A stretch of DNA of 64,000 bases from NCBI GenBank assembly GCA_964541485.1, contig CAZIQL010000004.1, positions 1 through 64,000 on the forward strand, in the 5' to 3' direction. This document shows positions 60,881 to 64,000 of the stretch, in pieces (the first letter of the stretch is position 1; the number at the start of each line of letters is the position of its first letter). The notes beneath the pieces are model-generated. The model had not been told where the DNA came from, made no database searches, and was given only the letters and a program-made list of their open reading frames with translations. The translations under genes and the position numbers were made by a program. This DNA is from SIG299 sp964541485. Lineage in GTDB: Bacteria; Bacillota; Clostridia; Lachnospirales; Lachnospiraceae.

Positions 60881-61984
60881 ATGACAAAACGATATGGTTT
60901 TATCGGATTTGGTTTAATTGGCGGTTCCATTGCGCGTGCAATGAAAGAATGGGAAGAAAAACCGGTTTTAACCGCCTTCCAGTACAGCACTACTCCTTCC
61001 CGCTCGCTGACGCTGGCTCTTGCTGACGGAGTTCTTGATTCTGTTACTACAGACCTCGCAGAGCTTGCTGCATGCGACATGATTTTCTTATGTGCACCGG
61101 TACAGAAAAACATCGACTATCTGACAAAATTAAAAGATTTGATTTCTCCATCCTGCATCTTAACCGATGTCGGCAGTGTCAAAGGAAATATTCATGAGGA
61201 AGTCAAGGCTCTCGGTCTGGAAGCTCAGTTTATCGGCGGTCATCCGATGACAGGTTCCGAAAAAACCGGGTATGAAAATTCCAGTGTCCTTTTGATGGAG
61301 AATGCCTATTATATTTTAACTCCGACAGAAAAAATCTCTTCCGAAGCATTAGAAGAGTACCGTCTATTGGTGACAAAGCTCGGCTCCATCCCGATTGTCC
61401 TTGATCCAAAAGAGCATGACCGGATTACAGCTGCAATCAGCCATGTTCCACATATTATTGCTGCACAGTTAGTCAACCTGATTCAGCATGCCGGTCCACT
61501 GGAACCAAAGATGAAACAGCTTGCTGCCGGTGGTTTTAAAGACATCACTCGAATTGCCTCCTCTTCTCCTGAAATTTGGGAAAGCATCTGTCTGTCAAAC
61601 AAAGAAAGCATCTGTGACATGCTGACCGCTTATCAAAATTCCCTGGAGGATGCAAAACAGATGATTCTAGCGGATAATAAAGACGCTCTGTATCACATGT
61701 TTGACATCGCAGGCAGTTACCGCGATGCCATCCCGGCAAAAGCAAAGGGCGTATTGATTACCCCATATGAAATCTTTGCTGACATTAAGGATGAAACCGG
61801 TGCCATTGCCACTCTTGCCACTATGCTTTCTGTGCAGGGTGTCAGCATCAAAAATATCGGTATTATCCATAACCGTGAGTTTGAACAGGGTGTGCTTCAT
61901 ATTGAATTTTATGATGAACACTCAAAAACCAAGGCCCAGCACGTACTGGAAACCCACGGCTACCATATTTATATTCGCGAATAA
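60881..61984 (+). CDS. tyrA: Prephenate dehydrogenase with ACT domain
   Basis: Makes 4-hydroxyphenylpyruvate for tyrosine. 367 residues from the ATG at 60881, with AAGGAG upstream; the in-frame start at 60836 lies inside aroF. The NAD motif GFIGFGLIGGSIARAM (6-21) is followed by the GGHPMTGSEKTG segment, and the catalytic His lies in AISHVPHIIAAQL. The C-terminal ~75 residues are an ACT domain (ETGAIATLATMLSVQGVSIK), the usual tyrosine feedback module. Confidence 0.96.
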   Translation: MTKRYGFIGFGLIGGSIARAMKEWEEKPVLTAFQYSTTPSRSLTLALADGVLDSVTTDLAELAACDMIFLCAPVQKNIDYLTKLKDLISPSCILTDVGSVKGNIHEEVKALGLEAQFIGGHPMTGSEKTGYENSSVLLMENAYYILTPTEKISSEALEEYRLLVTKLGSIPIVLDPKEHDRITAAISHVPHIIAAQLVNLIQHAGPLEPKMKQLAAGGFKDITRIASSSPEIWESICLSNKESICDMLTAYQNSLEDAKQMILADNKDALYHMFDIAGSYRDAIPAKAKGVLITPYEIFADIKDETGAIATLATMLSVQGVSIKNIGIIHNREFEQGVLHIEFYDEHSKTKAQHVLETHGYHIYIRE

Positions 61985-61990
61985 AAAAGT

Positions 61991-62011
61991 GGTTGGTATG
62001 TGCTACCAACC
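61991..62011 (+). terminator. aroF-tyrA terminator
   Basis: GGTTGGTA (61991-61998) and TACCAACC (62004-62011), 8-bp stem, 5-base loop, then CTCTTTTATTA. Confidence 0.8.
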
Positions 62012-62035
62012 CTCTTTTATTATCAGTATTTGTTT

Positions 62036-62302
62036 TTATTTTTCCAAATAATTTTTTAACCGTTGCGCCGCCTTCATCATATCCTTTGGGCGCTCTTCTG
62101 CCATTTCATAAAGCACATCCAAAAGTGCTGCATGCACTTCTTCTTTTTCTTCTGCATCCGGCTCTTCCTCAACAAATACCCGGTACATCATACAGATATC
62201 CTCTTCTGTTAAATCATCATAATTCACTTCGAGATAATCAGTAATGGAATTGATATCTTCCTTTGCAAACTCCATCATGTCATCATACTGCTCTCTTGTC
62301 AT
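62036..62302 (-). CDS. Small acidic cytoplasmic protein
   Basis: 88 residues from the ATG at 62302, which has GGAGG 8 bases upstream; the in-frame TTG at 62317 overlaps that site. Very acidic, alpha-helical, with repeated Asp/Glu runs (DDLTEEDI, EEEPDAEEKEEVH) and a basic C-terminus (RPKDMMKAAQRLKNYLEK). No family recognised. It starts 37 bases after the queA stop on the same strand, and may share that transcript. Confidence 0.7.
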   Translation of the reverse strand: MTREQYDDMMEFAKEDINSITDYLEVNYDDLTEEDICMMYRVFVEEEPDAEEKEEVHAALLDVLYEMAEERPKDMMKAAQRLKNYLEK

Positions 62303-62338
62303 GTCATAATCCTCCAATCTTTTTTCGCTTTTTGTGAA

Positions 62339-63394
62339 TTATATAATCAACATCGCATCCCCAAATGAGAAGAAGCGGTATCTTTCCTTAACTGCTTCAT
62401 TATATGCAGCCAAAACGTGTTCTCTTCCTGCCAATGCAGAAACCAGCATAAGAAGTGTGGACTCCGGCAGATGAAAATTAGTAATCAGACCATCCAACAC
62501 CTTAAATTGATAGCCCGGATAGATGAAAATACTGGTATCCTCTTCTTTTGCTTCTACCAAGCCTTCTTCCGTTGCAGCAGACTCCACAGTACGACAGCTC
62601 GTAGTTCCGACACAGATGACTCTGCCTCCGTTTTTCTTGGTATCGTTAATCTTCTTTGCTTCTTCCGGAAGCACCTGATAAGATTCTGTGTGCATATGGT
62701 GATCTAAAATGTTGTCCTCCTTTACCGGACGGAATGTACCAAGCCCCACATGAAGTGTTACATTGGCAATGGTAATGCCTCTCTTTTCCACTTCCGCCAG
62801 CAATTCCTTCGTAAAATGAAGTCCGGCTGTCGGTGCCGCTGCAGATCCTTCATGCTTTGCATACACGGTCTGATAACGGCTTTTATCCTGTAACTTATGT
62901 GTAATGTACGGAGGTAACGGCATCTGACCAAGCTGATCCAAGATTTCCTCAAAAATCCCTTCGTAATGAAACTGTACCAGACGGTTCCCCTCTTCTACAA
63001 TGTCAAGCACCTCTGCCGTCAGCAAACCGTCCCCAAAAGAGATCCTCGTGCCCGGTTTTGCCTTTTTCCCCGGCTTTACAAGAGTTTCCCAGATATCGTT
63101 TTCCCTTCTCTTTAACAGCAGAAGTTCAATCTGTGCGCCCTTTGCCTCCGGTACATTTTTTTGTTCCTCCGGCAAAATCCTTTCCCCGATTAAACGCGCC
63201 GGAATTACCTTCGTATTATTAATAACCAGACAATCCCCCTGCTTTAAATAGTCTAAAATATTGGTAAATGTCTGATGCTTCACTTCTCCACTTATTTTAT
63301 CCAGAACCAAAAGCCTCGAGGAAGAACGATCAGCAAGCGGATCCTGTGCAATCAGCTCCTCCGGCAAATCAAAATAAAAATCCTGTTTTTTCAT
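62339..63394 (-). CDS. queA: tRNA preQ1 ribosyltransferase-isomerase
   Basis: Converts preQ1-tRNA to epoxyqueuosine-tRNA using SAM. 351 residues: MKKQDFYFDLPEELIAQDPL at the start, the conserved GDCLVINNTKVIPARL, and AAPTAGLHFTKELL with the family Thr-Ala-Gly-Leu-His-Phe motif. The length is normal (about 340-350). AGGAG lies 9 bases before the ATG. It is usually followed by tgt; here a small acidic gene follows instead. No preQ1 riboswitch was seen upstream. Confidence 0.97.
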   Translation of the reverse strand: MKKQDFYFDLPEELIAQDPLADRSSSRLLVLDKISGEVKHQTFTNILDYLKQGDCLVINNTKVIPARLIGERILPEEQKNVPEAKGAQIELLLLKRRENDIWETLVKPGKKAKPGTRISFGDGLLTAEVLDIVEEGNRLVQFHYEGIFEEILDQLGQMPLPPYITHKLQDKSRYQTVYAKHEGSAAAPTAGLHFTKELLAEVEKRGITIANVTLHVGLGTFRPVKEDNILDHHMHTESYQVLPEEAKKINDTKKNGGRVICVGTTSCRTVESAATEEGLVEAKEEDTSIFIYPGYQFKVLDGLITNFHLPESTLLMLVSALAGREHVLAAYNEAVKERYRFFSFGDAMLII

Positions 63395-63490
63395 ATAAAC
63401 GACTCCTCGTAAAATGTATTCTTTGCATCTTCTACTCGCATTGTAACCTATTTTGCTCTAATATTCCATACCTATTTTTACTTTACTTTT

Positions 63491-63631
63491 TTTAGAAAAG
63501 CTTATATTTTTTCATCGTATCAGCGTACTAAAGCAATAATAACATGCCGTATCAAAGCTTCTCTTGGCTCCGTCCAGGTGTGTGCTGCCATCACCGGTTC
63601 CGGTGGATTGACTCTTGCAAAACATCTTGAT
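63491..63631 (+). pseudogene. Fragment of a BadF/HgdC-type ATPase activator
   Basis: In the frame of position 63515, the sequence reads KAYFFSSYQRTKAIITCRI, then KASLGSVQVCAAITGSGGLT and LAKHLD. The SSYQR piece and the AITGSGGL-LA segment match, in order, the ATPase domain of BadF/BadG/BcrA/BcrD-family activators of 2-hydroxyacyl-CoA dehydratases. The expected FVQEV continuation is missing, there is no start codon and the frame runs into unrelated sequence, so this is a remnant. The match is from pattern memory. Bases 63395-63490 and 63632-63905 show no clear gene. Confidence 0.45.
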
Positions 63632-63911
63632 AACGTACACTCTTCTGCTTACGAGCGGGTTGTCTTTACACTTCCGGGAATTCCGGAAAAATCCCCGTGG
63701 CATTATTCACGATTTTCAAATACAAGGCACTCGGAAAAAGCAAATCCTCTTCAAAGAAAGCAGCCGTTTGCCTGTCTGCCAAACCACGTTGTCGGAAAAG
63801 GTGTTATTTCTGTTATATTTTTCTTTATTTACGAGCAAGTCATTAGTACTTTTTAATAATGTTATTAATTTTTTTATTTTTATATTCCTTTCATTTTTGA
63901 AATAAAAGTGA

Positions 63912-63917
63912 TATAAT
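63912..63917 (+). promoter_or_regulatory. Extended -10 promoter of the last gene
   Basis: TATAAT at 63912-63917 preceded by TG and one base (an extended -10, TGATATAAT). The -35 region is poor. A two-codon frame, ATG AAA TAA, with its own GAGGAG site lies at about 63936-63944 between this promoter and the gene. Confidence 0.5.
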
Positions 63918-63971
63918 GCTCTGCAAGAGGAGCTTATGAAATAATTTTTTTATCTAAAGGAGAGATTACTT

Positions 63972-64000
63972 ATGAAGAATTTAAAGAAATTTGTTGCTCT
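63972..64000 (+). CDS. Start of a secreted or surface protein gene (cut by window edge)
   Basis: AAAGGAG lies 9 bases before the ATG at 63972. The nine visible codons read MKNLKKFVA, a basic n-region followed by a hydrophobic start, as in the signal peptides of Lachnospiraceae surface and cell-wall proteins. Nothing more can be said of the product. Confidence 0.6.

Noticed and set aside
63512..63703. 63-codon minus-strand frame after queA upstream region
   Set aside because: No ribosome site; the opposite strand explains the coding-like signal as a BadF-type remnant.
1..64000. CRISPR arrays, tRNA or rRNA genes, IS elements, prophage
   Set aside because: Gaps between genes were read on both strands; no regular spacer repeats, no tRNA-like cloverleaf with a TTCGANTC arm, no transposase or phage gene was seen.

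Overview
The window reads as chromosomal DNA of a Gram-positive, motile, anaerobic Firmicute, most likely a gut Lachnospiraceae (Roseburia/Lachnospira type). Evidence: the dprA-topA-codY-flgB-flgC-fliE-fliF-fliG order known from Bacillus and clostridia, strong AGGAGG ribosome binding sites, sigma-A promoters, YlmC/YmxH-type PRC-barrel, YqeG, Iojap-free compact operons, pyrBI instead of a single PyrB, formate-THF ligase, and CUT1 transporters without a local ATPase. The genus is inference; no rRNA or tRNA gene was seen.

Layout. 1-3.9 kb (minus): start of the flagellar basal-body operon (flgB, flgC, fliE, fliF, fliG; fliG runs off the left edge). 4.1-10.3 kb (minus): codY, topA, dprA, comM and nrdR, with a divergent ylmC-like gene. 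10.7-21.0 kb (minus): a TIM-barrel isomerase, fhs, ftsK/spoIIIE, an O-acetylhomoserine sulfhydrylase, an M16 peptidase and pnp. 21.3-26.6 kb (minus): an accessory stretch of a lipoprotein, a secreted Cys/His hydrolase-like protein, two small membrane proteins, a GH43-like enzyme and a Gly/His-rich TPM-like membrane protein.

26.9-44.4 kb is a pectin and hexuronate utilisation island: a LplB/LplC-type ABC importer with a solute-binding lipoprotein, CE12 esterase, GH43, cytoplasmic GH28, kduI, kdgK, uxaA, uxaB, a LacI regulator and uxaC. kduD lies apart at 52.7 kb. Imported oligogalacturonides and decorated side chains would be de-acetylated, trimmed and split to galacturonate (UxaC, UxaB, UxaA) and unsaturated uronate (KduI, KduD), both routes meeting at 2-keto-3-deoxygluconate, which KdgK phosphorylates. 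Three palindromes of the form ATGTAA-N4-TTACAT sit in front of the CE12 gene, uxaB and kduD, two of them directly after the -10 box, so they define a likely LacI-type regulon. A perfect-match cre site lies between the divergent importer and CE12 promoters.

44.8-52.5 kb: pyrBI, an unknown membrane protein, DUF3737, rpsO with a structured leader, a candidate small RNA, and a yqeG-aroK-aroQ-M24 peptidase-efp run. 53.6-57.1 kb: a response regulator, ABC ATPase, permease and histidine kinase module, with four TCTTTAC repeats before the ABC genes and near-identical hairpins at both ends. 57.2-64 kb: a YgiQ-type radical SAM protein, a MATE pseudogene with an internal deletion, aroF-tyrA, a small acidic protein, queA, a fragment of a BadF/HgdC-type activator, and the start of a secreted-protein gene.

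Non-coding structure stands out: a 136-bp cloverleaf-like inverted repeat after uxaC, a 129-bp imperfect inverted repeat after kduI, the duplicated hairpin, and a C-rich small RNA candidate between rpsO and efp. No CRISPR array, insertion sequence, prophage or defence island was found.
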